A DNA stretch of 64,000 nt, from positions 682,001-746,000 of the forward strand of contig NZ_FONW01000001.1 in NCBI RefSeq assembly GCF_900113005.1. The letters run 5' to 3'. This document shows, piece after piece, positions 57,701 through 63,942 of the stretch (position 1 is the stretch's first letter; each line of letters opens with the position of its first letter). The notes below the pieces were generated by a model that saw only the letters and a list, made by a program, of their open reading frames with translations, did no database searches and was not told where the DNA came from. A program made the position numbers and the translations under genes. The DNA is from Sunxiuqinia elliptica (GTDB lineage: Bacteria > Bacteroidota > Bacteroidia > Bacteroidales > Prolixibacteraceae).

Positions 57701-60700
57701 GACAAATGATGGCGGTGCTGAAGTCACTGACCGTGGATTGTGTTGGAACACGACAGGTAGCCCAACAATTGAGGATAGTAAAATTTCATCGGGTGATGGT
57801 GTTGGTTTGTTTACTCGTACCATTGGAGGTTTGAAAGAAGGGCCGACCTATTATGTTCGGGCCTATGCCACCAATAGCGAAGGAACGGCATACAGTCCGT
57901 TGGATGCTTCATTTAAAATTTGTCCGGCCGTGTTCGATATTATCCATACCGCTGGGGTCAATGGTGCTCCGGTAAATAAAACCGTTCGGTACCATTCGGT
58001 TAGTTCCAATATTTCAGGTAAATCAGCTTGTTGGTTGACTCAGAACCTGGGTGCTGATCATCAGGCTGAATCGGTTTCAGATAATTCGGAGGCAGCAGCT
58101 GGCTGGTATTGGCAATTTAATCAACGGCAAGGCTATAAGAATGATGGCAGTGGTTACGTGCCTCATGACGAATGGACAAGCTGGACTTCCAGTATCTCTC
58201 AAAGTGCAAACTGGTCGTTGACTAACGATCCTTGTAACTTACTATTGGGATTGGGTTGGCGTATTCCAACTCGGGCAGAATGGACGAATGCCGATGCGGC
58301 TCCACAATATTGGGTTAATGCTTCTGATGCTTATAAATCGGTGTTGAAGCTACACTTAGCAGGTGATTTAAATTATGGATCAGGAGGAGTTGAAAATAGA
58401 GGAGCTTATGGTTATTATTGGGGTAGTACTCAAAATTCATCATCGACTGGATTTAATTTATATCTGAATGGTAGTACCAGCCTTGTCAACTATAATAATA
58501 AGGCCTACGCATTTCCTTTGCGTTGTATTCGTGAGGCGATTGTAAGAACACCTCCAACAGTTAGTAATGTTGAGGTACCTACTTCCGGAATGACACCAAC
58601 AACGGCAGAGGGGACAGCAGTGGTTACCACGGATGGAGGAGCACGGGTTTTGTCAAGAGGTTTGTGTTGGAATATTACAGGGGAAAAACCAACACTGGAC
58701 CACAATGTGGTGGAAGTTGGGAGTGGCTTGGGAAGTTATACAGGACTAATCAATAACCTTAATGAAGCAGATACTTATTATGTTCGGGCTTATGCCACCA
58801 ATAGCGAAGGAACCGACTATAGTCCGGAGGTGACAACATTCAAAATATGTCCTTTTGAGTTTAAAGTAATCCATACCGAAGGACTGAATGGAGCACCGGA
58901 AACAAAAACAGTTACTTACCACTCCATCAGCTCAAATATATCTGGAAAATCGGCTTGTTGGTTGACTCAAAACTTGGGATCAGATCAACAGCCTAAGGCG
59001 GTTAATGATGCTTCGGAAGCTTCGGCGGGCTGGTATTGGCAGTTTAATCGCTTGCAAGGATATAAGTATGATGGAGGAAGGATTCCATCAGATGCCTGGG
59101 TGAGTTGGACTTCAAGTATATCCGAAAGTTGGAACTGGGCTGCTGGAAACGATCCATGTAATAAGTTAATTGGTTTGGGTTGGCGTATTCCAACTCGGGC
59201 AGAATGGACCAATGCCGATGCTGCTCCTCAGTATTGGACCAGTGCTGCCGATGCTTATAATTCGGTGTTGAAGCTACACTTAGCAGGTGATTTAAATTAT
59301 GGATCAGGAGGAGTTGAAAATAGAGGAGCTTATGGTTATTATTGGAGTAGTACTCAAAATTCATCATCGACTGGGTATAATTTATATCTGAATGGTAGTA
59401 GCAGCTTTGTTAATTATAATAATAAAGCCTATGCATATCCCATCCGTTGTATCCGAGATGAAGTTTCGATTACCATTTCGGAAGTGAGCGATGTGGAGAT
59501 ACCAACGAAAGATATGACGGCTAATTCAGCCGAAGGAACAGCTACGGTTGCTTCAACTGGTGGCGCAGCGGTAACCGAACGGGGATTCTGTTGGAATACA
59601 ACTGGCAAACCAACAACTGCAGATCATAAGGTTGTTGTTGGCAATGGCACAGGACTGTTTACCGGAACACTGGAGGGTTTGAGTGAAGGGCCAACCTATT
59701 TTGTTCGGGCCTATGCCATCAATAGTAAGGGAACGGCCTACAGTAAGACAGTGACCAGTTTTAAGATTTGTCCTGTAGAGTTTGATGTAATTCATACCGA
59801 AGGATTGGATGGCGCTCCTGTGAGTAAAATTGTTACCTACGGCTCCATTAGCTCAAACATTTCAGGAAAGGCAGCTTGCTGGTTGACTCAAAACCTGGGA
59901 GCTGATCGACAAGCAACATCGGTAAGTGATAATTCAGAAGCTGCAGCTGGTTGGTATTGGCAATTTAACCGTTTGCAAGGCTATAAGCAAAACGGATCTT
60001 ATTATTATCCGGCTCCGGCATGGAGGTCCTGGACTTCCAGCATCTCGGAAAGTGCGAACTGGAGTTTGTACAATGATCCTTGCAGTCGTTTGTTAGGCTT
60101 GGGATGGCGAATCCCAACCAGGGCAGAATGGATCAATGCTGATGCTCCACCTCAATATTGGCAGAATGCCAACGATACGTATAATTCTGTTTTGAAACTG
60201 CATTTAGCGGGGTACTTGTATTATTCCAATGGTGTGCTTAGAGATCGAGGTTCCTCTGCTCATTATTGGAGTAGTAATCAAAACTCAAGCTCAACAGGAT
60301 TTAGGTTGTATCTTAACAGTAATTCGAGTGTTATTAATTATGAGAATAAAGCCTCTGCCTTCCCATTAAGATGTATCCGGGATGAAGTAAAAGTTACGAT
60401 TCCTTCAGTAAGTAATATTGCGGTTCCAACTTCAACAATAACAATGACAACAGCTGCTGGAACAGCAACTGTGACGATAACTGGAGGAGCCGAAGTGACC
60501 GAAAGAGGTTTGTGCTGGAATACAACCGGAAGTCCGACCATTGCTGATAACAAAGTACTGGCAGGCAATGGTATTGGAAGTTTTACCGGAACAATGGCTG
60601 GCTTGCAGGAAGGACCTACTTATTATGTCCGGGCTTATGCAACCAATAAGGCAGGAACGGCATACAGTCCGGAGGTGACCAGTTTCAAGGTGTGTAAAAA

Positions 60701-61301
60701 AGCATTTTCAGTGACCCATACCAAAGGAGTCAATGGAGCAGCAGAAAGTAAAACGGTCACTTACCATTCCATCAGCAGTACAATATCAGGACAGGCTGCT
60801 TGCTGGTTAACGCAAAACCTGGGAGCAGATCGGCAGGCATCAGCAGTCAACGATAACTCATCGGCAGCGGCCGGTTGGTATTGGCAGTTTAACCGCTCGC
60901 AAGCTTATAAGTATGAAGGAACAAGGCAACCTGCTACGGGCTGGGTTTCGAGTATTTCTGAAAGTACTCATTGGAGTATTAACAACGATCCATGCCGATT
61001 GTTGTTGGGAGGGGCGTGGCGCATTCCAACCTCAACGGAATGGGTGAATGCTGATGCGCCTCCGCAATACTGGTTGAGTTCAAACGATGCTTTCAAATCG
61101 GTATTGAAGCTTCACCAGGCTGGTTATCTTTATTATTCGAATGGGGTTCTTCGCGATCGTGGTTCCTTTGCTCATTATTGGAGCAGTAACCAAAACTCAA
61201 GTTCAACAGGATTTAGGTTGTATCTTAACAGTGGTGCGAGTGTGATCAATTATGAGAATAAAGCTTATGCTTTCCCATTGCGATGCATAAAAGATAAATA
61301 G
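45777..61301 (+). CDS. Giant modular surface protein (5174 aa) with Fn3-like and FISUMP modules
   Basis: One uninterrupted 15.5-kb frame. The N-terminus has a 27-residue polar region and then a signal helix (FVNMLWLFLLSVLPLAAFSQ). Residues about 50-215 hold three display modules (GMLVYSVADHKPMMYDGGGW and relatives), as in the fibre proteins. Residues about 218-2820 are 26 Fn3-like repeats of about 100 aa, each with GG.I.SDGG..V..RG[VI]CW and TTYYVRAYA.N..GTAYG. From about residue 2820 eight FISUMP (TIGR02145-like) modules alternate with seven more Fn3-like repeats at a period of 307-309 aa: ACWLTQNLGAD, GWYWQFNR.QGYK, LLGLGWRIPT..EW, YYWSSTQNSSS and FPLRCIRD. The FISUMP fold is related to C-type-lectin-like domains, so ligand binding is likely. 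It ends in the last module, with no sorting domain. Confidence 0.92.
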   Translation: MKKINTELKQHIITQDHFDRKNECPSWFVNMLWLFLLSVLPLAAFSQTDYFQVNEGIPHLPVFETTATVPTPQQGMLVYSVADHKPMMYDGGGWVDLCSVHSDVPTPEDFFVVKDGIPYIPAKENFPVGHVPGAIFYSLQNQSVVLSDGKEWHNLQELYQAELSDYPGFSTSSSVKVCQLPVLGTDPTEALTGDIYLSSTERSLRFFDGTAWQNVECRALVITSPVKDYDGWVAKGGGEVLNTEGKLISKAGICWGFIANPDTSLASKTVQLPEADGTFISELTDLLPKTTYYVRAYAVVDGELIYGENVTFSTSVRIPTIITLEISELTSMSAKSGGDITSDGGALAVTKRGIIWSDQGDPLDDPDVIKTDDGSGVGQYPSTLTELLGNTTYYVRAYAINSAGTAYGNLIEFTTPDPIAPELNMTIEVNNVTATTAVGKGAIVNNGGALISERGVCVSTDRENYIYFPSADLEDLDHGSFLADLTGLIPGTTYYAKAYAKNRAGIGYSSEISFVTALPVELTTIEPYDITGSSAMSGGEVTDVGGYEIVRKGICWSTEKDPTVDLATRTSEPLTGDGLGRFDSKLTNLELGTKYYVRAYAENAAGLFYGNLDSLVTLDVPSVVTLEPGALFENSGVGGGNVLSDGGSEVTTRGVCWSTHENPTIYSSHTTDGSGLGLFTSILTGLEDRVTYYVRAYARNSVGIGYGENKEFTIIPEAPKIVTLEATEITSISAQSGGDITSNGGSPITARGIIWSVVSDPLTDPEAIKTDDGSGVGIFPSTLTPLLGSTVYYVRAYAVNSYGKSYGNLVVFKSLPPVPPALSSASIFITDITDVAAVGTMEILNNGGAPVTARGVCISTDRVNYQYFPSGTTNITDIGVFASELTGLTPGTTYYAKGYATNSAGTGYSSETSFVTATHASILTTEPYDVTQTMAQSGGTIYDIGNSVIKEWGVCWDVAPEPTIDGSSRTSDPVNETGLGPFSSSLSGLTPEKTYYVRAYAINAAGVSYADQYSFTTLATTLPEVSTIDVINIGGIQAEGRGKVSNDGGLEVTERGICWSTHENPTIVDQHAESGTGVGNFSVALINLEPGTHYYARAYAINNMGIAYGDAYHFQTPLPAVVRTLKPEAVESSIANGGGEVISDGGDSVTTRGVCWSIFRHPTLEDDFTVDGSDLGFFSSKLTGMLGGTKYFVRAYAENSAGVAYGNMDSLQTKTPVVPTVETVSVANASGDRAVAWGKLLDHGGSEVIDRGICWSKAPIPTLDDDYIACGDGMGEFSGILTGLTKGETYYVRAYAKNHVGISYGEQLEFFTASLATIITSPISSVTGISAVGGGTITSDGGAEVTSSGICWNTTGNPTVWNEHTTCGIGIGEFIHTMTGLMANTTYYVRAYATNAAGTVYGNEVRFISGPPEFAVVKTITSKSGADGRTGYSGGNVISNGGTKLLSGGVCWSKVSGFIPDTVVVNRTSKSASGSFTSTLENLQPNTTYFVRAFVVNEVGISYAENELSFTTNSIPEVITTKPVLASITSTSVDVGGEVVADGGSPVTASGVCWSTDIDPKLGETNYVSNGPGLGSFTSKINDLMGSTTYYVRAYAINKVGIAYGNVESFQTKPPVLATIITDPVRLNSSTSVTGGGTITSHGGALVTTRGLVWCTEPNFRTDTIQFNRTATTGYFIGSFTDVISKLIPNTVYYVKAYVENSVGFAYGDEVSFKTPVVPRLTTAFTKATGSTTATSGGTISDDGGARVVERGVVWSKEATFDPDTVVVNKTTNGSGVGAFVSYLKGLKGSTTYFIQAYARNIAGTAYGNMLSFITDPPTLPVLKTRRAWNVYGTTAYSGGYISENGGEPITTRGIVWSTEAGFDPDTVVVNKVAQPGTGIGYFTTSLTELERGTTYYIRAFAVNSVGIAYGDELSFTTLDFAEVVTSEIIPSESGGTASGGGEILSDGGTRVWNQGVCWSIASNPTISLHTKTTYDRVTNGVFNSRLTGLDPVTTYFVRAYATNNQGTAYGEELSFTTPPVLPTITTNYVIITSTSSVLTGGDISFDGGADVIERGVVWSSNANFDPDTVVVNKTLDGEGMGTFTSVVNGMNMSMTYYIRAYATNSVGTAFGNQVEVTIFPTAPRLNTIDITSIGGYTAISGGEITSDGGADVTLKGICWSTEHNPTTANSRTYNGSGTDTYEGKLTGLKPNTLYYVRAYAINKIGTAYGVEKSFLTDAFPTLIATHPVTDIIATTATSGGEITDDGRTPILARGVCWSIYTQPTISLTTKTEDKSDPNIGSFVAHMTGMKPETQYYVRSYATNAVGTSYGSQVSFKTLPVMLPMVNTMPASAVDSTHAVCGGEVLNDGGMPVSVRGVCWGLTKDLTVETAARVNDAEGGLGVFANPISGMLPGTKYYFRAFATNTLGPAYGTIDSLVTEAIRPTVTVVAISNLTMTTADAFAAVITDGGEPVTDRGIYWNTTGENPSLPMPADSMISLGVGEPEIEGTIDNLQPNTTYYVWAYATNKVGTRFSPRPVSVTTPTLPTVTTTEPKSIARYSSVCGGAVVNEGGVPVTIRGVCYSKFGTPTEDSLHVETATGGLGAFSLDVADLDEGTKYYVRAYAVNSMGTGYGELDSLLTLTIPTVETLPADSIWSSGATNGGNVLADGGAMVILRGVCWSSDTIPTIDLLTRTKNGSGLGEFESLIGGLTHATAYYIRAYATNSLGTAYGEVDTIVTAPVIPTLGAVSLEAVDDTTQVGTAEVLDDGGAEVTERGLVWNTDGTPTLEDHVITNEEANIGAFSDTIRGWVEGPTYYVRAYATNSAGTAYGPDISSKSCPTAFTVMHVEGFNGAPETKTVVYHSVSSSLSGDLRCWLTQNLGADQQPTSMNDASEKSAGWYWQFNRAQGYKYDGSREPSNAWTPWISSISQSSSWTAGNDPCNLLLGLGWRIPTSTEWANADGAPQNWANGADAFDSELELHSAGMLNYSNGVLTGRGSYGRYWGSTQNSSSRGYALDLNGGSKLTYFSKAYAFPLRCIRDGITVSPASVSNVVVPDSTITETSATAIATVISDGGAVVTERGLCWSTTGTPTVDDNLIPSGSGKGTFKELLSNLEEGTTYYVRAYAVNSEGTAYSPKVTSFQLCPVNFEVIHTEGLNGAPVSKTVVYSSVNTKLSGKSACWLTQNLGASKQPDSATDGSEAAAGWYWQFNRSQGYKYDKTRVPANSWTPWITSISENVNWSPANDPCNLLLGLGWRIPTKTEWTNADNVPQYWTTAADAYNSELKLHLAGYLSYNAGAITNRGSYGYYWASDRYNSSNGNGLYLYSSNSSVTYFNKANAFPLRCIRDALVKSIPVVSEVTIPTETMTENSADGTATVASNGGVPVSERGLCWSTTNKIPTIEDEVIKAGGGTGTFTKTITGLQEGPTYYVRAYATNEVGTAYSPKVTSFKICPVEFDVIHTAGLNGAAESKVVTYHSVSTNISGEAACWLTQNLGADQQAKAYNDNSEASAGWYWQFNRAQGYKPVGSSYSPKDAWASWTSSISESINWSSANDPCNRLLGLGWRIPTKAEWETADAAPQFWANAQEAYASVLKLHLGGDLNYSSGGIQNRGAYGYYWASTQNSSSSGFNLYLNSSTSLVNYNNKAYAFPLRCIRKDMVLSVPQLSKVEVPVEEMTSSSAKGTAVVTTDGGAKVTSRGLCWNTTGELPTTDDSSVEVGDGLGSFTGLIQPLREGITYYVRAFAINSQGTGYSQEVTSFMICPTNFEVIHTAGLNGAAETKTVTYNSVSTNISGQAACWLTQNLGADESPEAYNDGSEASAGWYWQFNRLQGYKPVGSSYIPNNDWTSWVSGISESSSWRADRDPCNALLGLGWRIPTATEWTKADAAPQYWLNASQAYNSVLKLHLAGDLNYSSGALQNRGAYGYYWSSTQNSSSTGFNLYLNRSTSLVNYNNKAYGFSLRCIRDKVVITTPKVSNVTIVAEAMTESTATGTATVTNDGGAEVTDRGLCWNTTGSPTIEDSKISSGDGVGLFTRTIGGLKEGPTYYVRAYATNSEGTAYSPLDASFKICPAVFDIIHTAGVNGAPVNKTVRYHSVSSNISGKSACWLTQNLGADHQAESVSDNSEAAAGWYWQFNQRQGYKNDGSGYVPHDEWTSWTSSISQSANWSLTNDPCNLLLGLGWRIPTRAEWTNADAAPQYWVNASDAYKSVLKLHLAGDLNYGSGGVENRGAYGYYWGSTQNSSSTGFNLYLNGSTSLVNYNNKAYAFPLRCIREAIVRTPPTVSNVEVPTSGMTPTTAEGTAVVTTDGGARVLSRGLCWNITGEKPTLDHNVVEVGSGLGSYTGLINNLNEADTYYVRAYATNSEGTDYSPEVTTFKICPFEFKVIHTEGLNGAPETKTVTYHSISSNISGKSACWLTQNLGSDQQPKAVNDASEASAGWYWQFNRLQGYKYDGGRIPSDAWVSWTSSISESWNWAAGNDPCNKLIGLGWRIPTRAEWTNADAAPQYWTSAADAYNSVLKLHLAGDLNYGSGGVENRGAYGYYWSSTQNSSSTGYNLYLNGSSSFVNYNNKAYAYPIRCIRDEVSITISEVSDVEIPTKDMTANSAEGTATVASTGGAAVTERGFCWNTTGKPTTADHKVVVGNGTGLFTGTLEGLSEGPTYFVRAYAINSKGTAYSKTVTSFKICPVEFDVIHTEGLDGAPVSKIVTYGSISSNISGKAACWLTQNLGADRQATSVSDNSEAAAGWYWQFNRLQGYKQNGSYYYPAPAWRSWTSSISESANWSLYNDPCSRLLGLGWRIPTRAEWINADAPPQYWQNANDTYNSVLKLHLAGYLYYSNGVLRDRGSSAHYWSSNQNSSSTGFRLYLNSNSSVINYENKASAFPLRCIRDEVKVTIPSVSNIAVPTSTITMTTAAGTATVTITGGAEVTERGLCWNTTGSPTIADNKVLAGNGIGSFTGTMAGLQEGPTYYVRAYATNKAGTAYSPEVTSFKVCKKAFSVTHTKGVNGAAESKTVTYHSISSTISGQAACWLTQNLGADRQASAVNDNSSAAAGWYWQFNRSQAYKYEGTRQPATGWVSSISESTHWSINNDPCRLLLGGAWRIPTSTEWVNADAPPQYWLSSNDAFKSVLKLHQAGYLYYSNGVLRDRGSFAHYWSSNQNSSSTGFRLYLNSGASVINYENKAYAFPLRCIKDK
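46432..54225 (+). repeat. Array of 26 Fn3-like repeats in the giant gene
   Basis: Counted by the strand motif [TK].YY[VAI][RK][AS][YF]A at the end of each repeat. Mean length is about 100 codons. Repeats 2-5 and 6-9 form a four-repeat superunit present twice, offset about 1.2 kb. Repeats 13, 16, 17 and 19 share an insert of the form PDTVVVN[KR]. Each repeat has one cysteine in RG[VI]CW, with few exceptions. Confidence 0.85.
54226..61301 (+). repeat. Eight FISUMP modules alternating with Fn3-like repeats
   Basis: Modules begin near 54242, 55162, 56087, 57013, 57937, 58864, 59785 and 60710, a spacing of 920-927 bp. Modules 5 and 6 share about 113 nt with one mismatch. Modules 7 and 8 form a divergent pair (RGS[SF]AHYWSSNQNSS) and module 8 lacks the 'GL' of GLGWRIPT (GGAWRIPT). 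Confidence 0.9.
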
Positions 61302-61326
61302 TCATTTTTAAGGAGTGCGAACTTCA

Positions 61327-61335
61327 TATATTTGC
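61327..61335 (+). promoter_or_regulatory. Probable -7 box upstream of the thioredoxin-like gene
   Basis: TATATTTGC matches the TAnnTTTG(C) consensus 78 nt before the ATG at 61413. A TTT run lies at the -33 distance but lacks the G. If real, this gene is transcribed apart from the giant gene. Confidence 0.5.
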
Positions 61336-61412
61336 ACTCTAATTTGTCAAATCAATAGAAGAGGAAGTAAACTAGAATGGTTTACTAGAATCGATAACGA
61401 AAGGGTAATGAA

Positions 61413-62846
61413 ATGAGAAATAGGAATTGTAGAAAGAACTTTGGGTGGTTGATCGGTTTGTTACTGATGCTTTGTTCTTCGAACTTGTATGCGGTTCAAG
61501 ATTCAGTGAAGTTAACTGTTCGATTGCGGGGTGTTTACGATTCCAAAATAACCATTACACCCTATCGAAATGGCTTGTATAAGGAGCCGTTGAAAGAACT
61601 TGCAGGCGTGCAAACAGAAGTGACAATGGCCATTCCAAAAGCTTATCTTCCCGGACAATTTTTACTTCGAATGGATTATCGTAAGCAGGCTGCGGATCAA
61701 CCGTACCCTTCTGAATTTATTTTCTTTTTGAATAAAGACGATTTAACCATTGGAATCAATCCATTGCACACGCAGCCGGATAGTGTTCGATTGAAGAACG
61801 ATCAGGAAAATACCGCTTATTTCAGCTTCATGCAGGAGAATGTTGGGCGAAGACAACAGCTAATTATATTAGAACAAGTGCTTGCTGAATACCAGCCCAA
61901 AGGCAACCGGTTTTACCGCGATGTAGAAAAAGAGTTTGAGCAGAAACGAACGAAGTACAATGAGTGGATTGATCAGGAAATTGTGCAGAATCAAGATTTG
62001 TTTGTAAGCCGGATTTTTACTTTTCAGAAAGCGCCTGGGGTGGATTGGTATGCATCGCCAGAGGACCATTTGAAGCAGCAGGGCGAGCATTATTTTGATG
62101 AGATCGATTTTCAAGATACACTTTTGTTACGGACCCAGGCATTTAACCAATATGTAACTACTTATATGCGCATGTTTGGCATGCAGGCTACTTCCAAACC
62201 ATTGCAGGATTCCTTGTTTACTTTGGCCGGCCGAATTGCCTGTGAAAAGGCTTCAGCAGGACATCCTAAAGTTTACGGCTGGATGGTTGATTACTTTTAT
62301 CAGGGATTTGAAGCCTTGGCTATCGATCCGGGCATCAAAATGTTGGCCAAGCACATCCAGGATCCCCGTTGTTTAACCTCCAAAAAACAAGAAATCTTGC
62401 GCCGACTGGATGGGATGAAAAAGTTGGTTGTTGGTGCTAAGGCTCCAGCGTTTGAAGCTGAGATGGCCAATGAGATGCAAGTTCGTTTCAAGGGAATTTC
62501 GAAAGACAAGGATTATGGTTTGTTGGTCTTTTACGATTCAGCCTGTTTGCATTGTAAGGAATTACTCCGCAATCTCCATAAGTGGTATGCAGAACCAGAA
62601 CATGCTGCTTGGCTTGATGTCATCACGTTGTCGGTTGATGATGTGCGATCCGATTGGGAGAGTTTTCATCGGGGTGAAGACTATGCGTGGACTGATTTAT
62701 GGGCTTCAGGTGGCATTAATAGTCAATTGGCGAATGATTACTATATCTTATCAACGCCAGTTATGTTTATCATTGATGCCGAGAATAATATCTTACATTT
62801 GCCGCAATCCATTGATGAAGTTAACCAGTTTATCTTTGGAAATTAG
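61413..62846 (+). CDS. Exported thioredoxin-like protein (DUF5106/DUF4369-like architecture)
   Basis: 477 aa. A signal peptide (GWLIGLLLMLCSSNLYAVQD) precedes an N-terminal beta-sandwich of the DUF4369 type (SVKLTVRLRGVYDSKITITP), a helical middle (about residues 130-330) and a C-terminal thioredoxin fold (VGAKAPAFEAEMANEMQVRF) with the active-site-like YDSACLHCKELLRN (CxxC as CLHC) and cis-Pro STPVMFIID. It is therefore a predicted periplasmic or outer-membrane-facing disulfide oxidoreductase. It follows the Cys-rich giant gene on the same strand by 110 nt. The domain names are from recall of the architecture; the redox motif is seen directly. Confidence 0.85.
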   Translation: MRNRNCRKNFGWLIGLLLMLCSSNLYAVQDSVKLTVRLRGVYDSKITITPYRNGLYKEPLKELAGVQTEVTMAIPKAYLPGQFLLRMDYRKQAADQPYPSEFIFFLNKDDLTIGINPLHTQPDSVRLKNDQENTAYFSFMQENVGRRQQLIILEQVLAEYQPKGNRFYRDVEKEFEQKRTKYNEWIDQEIVQNQDLFVSRIFTFQKAPGVDWYASPEDHLKQQGEHYFDEIDFQDTLLLRTQAFNQYVTTYMRMFGMQATSKPLQDSLFTLAGRIACEKASAGHPKVYGWMVDYFYQGFEALAIDPGIKMLAKHIQDPRCLTSKKQEILRRLDGMKKLVVGAKAPAFEAEMANEMQVRFKGISKDKDYGLLVFYDSACLHCKELLRNLHKWYAEPEHAAWLDVITLSVDDVRSDWESFHRGEDYAWTDLWASGGINSQLANDYYILSTPVMFIIDAENNILHLPQSIDEVNQFIFGN

Positions 62847-63413
62847 TTGAACGTTTGTTTGATAAGTGAAATTATTAATTTGATTGCTCGAAAAGGTAGT
62901 TTGATCAATTAATTTTTGTTTTCTTTACAAGAGTTTTTGCATTTATCTTCTGTTGTGTAATTGTTGAAATGACCGTCTAACGCAGCAAATGAAGATATAT
63001 AATTGCAAAAAACGAATTGTTTTTCTTGTGAAGGAGAAGTGCATTTTTGCACCGAAAGAAGTGTAACTAAAAGAATATTGATTTAAATAAAAGAGATTGA
63101 TCGGCAGTTGGTTAATTGGTTTTTTCAGGCTGCCATTCATGAGATTTTTACAAGCGTGGACAATGATAACAGCAATGGCTAGTTTGCCAGGCTGACCTGC
63201 TATGCTTGTGTCTCGAGTTTAGCCTAACCAAAATTCACGGCCAACTGCAGTGGAAAGCAGAAGGTGTTTCGCTTGCTCATTTTGCTATAAGCTTATCTTT
63301 TTATTTGTGCGGGTATTCTTCTGTGTGAGTTTTTTTGAAACTTTCTGATTTCTTGTCGAGAACCTTGGACCAAGGAAAGCTTTTGGTAAAACGATTCATT
63401 CATTTATTGCTTT
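62847..63413. other. Intergenic region before the LytTR gene
   Basis: 567 nt. A 65-codon minus-strand frame (62943-63140) has no family resemblance and I do not call it. AT-rich stretches could hold the promoter of the regulator, and a small stem (GTGC/GCAC) lies near 63040. Nothing else recognised. Confidence 0.5.
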
Positions 63414-63890
63414 ATGGTTAAAGATGGAAACTATATGCGCGAAACGCATGATTTGAAAGAGGAGCCGTTGGTGCTTAAAAATATCATTGTGTCGAAAGGG
63501 TTGAAGCAGCTAATCATTCCAATTCGAGAGATTTTCTATTTTTTTCATGAGAATAAGAATGTGTTTGCTGTAACTTCCGATAATGAAGTCTACTTTTGTG
63601 AATTAGGCTTGTCTGTTATTGAAAAGGAAATGTGTTCAGGCTTTTTTCGAATAAACAGGCAGATCATTATCAATCATAGAGCAATTAAATCATTTTCGTA
63701 CATCGAGAACAACAAAATTGCGCTGAATGTGTGGTATGGTGAAGGCCGAAATATGATTGTTGGTAAAAACAAAGTTGCTAGTTTTAAAAAATGGATTATG
63801 TTTGACTGCTCTTGTGCTTCTGCAGAACCCATCGAAATGCCACAAAAACAGGTTCGAAATACCTTACTTCGAAAAGTACATTCAACCTAA
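63414..63890 (+). CDS. LytTR-domain DNA-binding protein
   Basis: 158 aa with no receiver domain. The LytTR domain spans about residues 20-125: IPIREIFYFFHENKNVFAVT, then the GFFRINRQIIINHRAIKSF segment that is the best-known mark of the family (RxHRSxxVN-type position), and a C-terminal strand pair. The first 20 residues and the last 30 are unrelated tails; the tail contains CSCA. It probably regulates transcription in response to an unknown partner. Its position at the end of the surface locus suggests, but does not prove, that it controls that locus. Confidence 0.85.
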   Translation: MVKDGNYMRETHDLKEEPLVLKNIIVSKGLKQLIIPIREIFYFFHENKNVFAVTSDNEVYFCELGLSVIEKEMCSGFFRINRQIIINHRAIKSFSYIENNKIALNVWYGEGRNMIVGKNKVASFKKWIMFDCSCASAEPIEMPQKQVRNTLLRKVHST

Positions 63891-63942
63891 TTGGGGGAGT
63901 TTGAAGGCCTGGCGGAGCATTTAAAATTAACTATTTATACCG

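Noticed and set aside
45910-60568. Minus-strand frames of 60-136 codons across the giant gene.
   Set aside because: They recur with the repeat period, are antisense shadows of the Fn3/FISUMP codons and have no family resemblance.
30676-61301. Prophage, because of the tail-fibre-like modules and the S74 domain.
   Set aside because: No capsid, portal, terminase, tape-measure, lysis or integrase genes are present, and the tail-fibre-like proteins have signal peptides.
46432-61301. CRISPR array or non-coding satellite.
   Set aside because: The repeats are about 300 and 920 bp long, diverged and strictly in frame within one coding sequence.
54226-61301. Calling a complete diversity-generating retroelement.
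   Set aside because: No reverse transcriptase, accessory protein or template repeat is visible in the window; only the target-like fold is.
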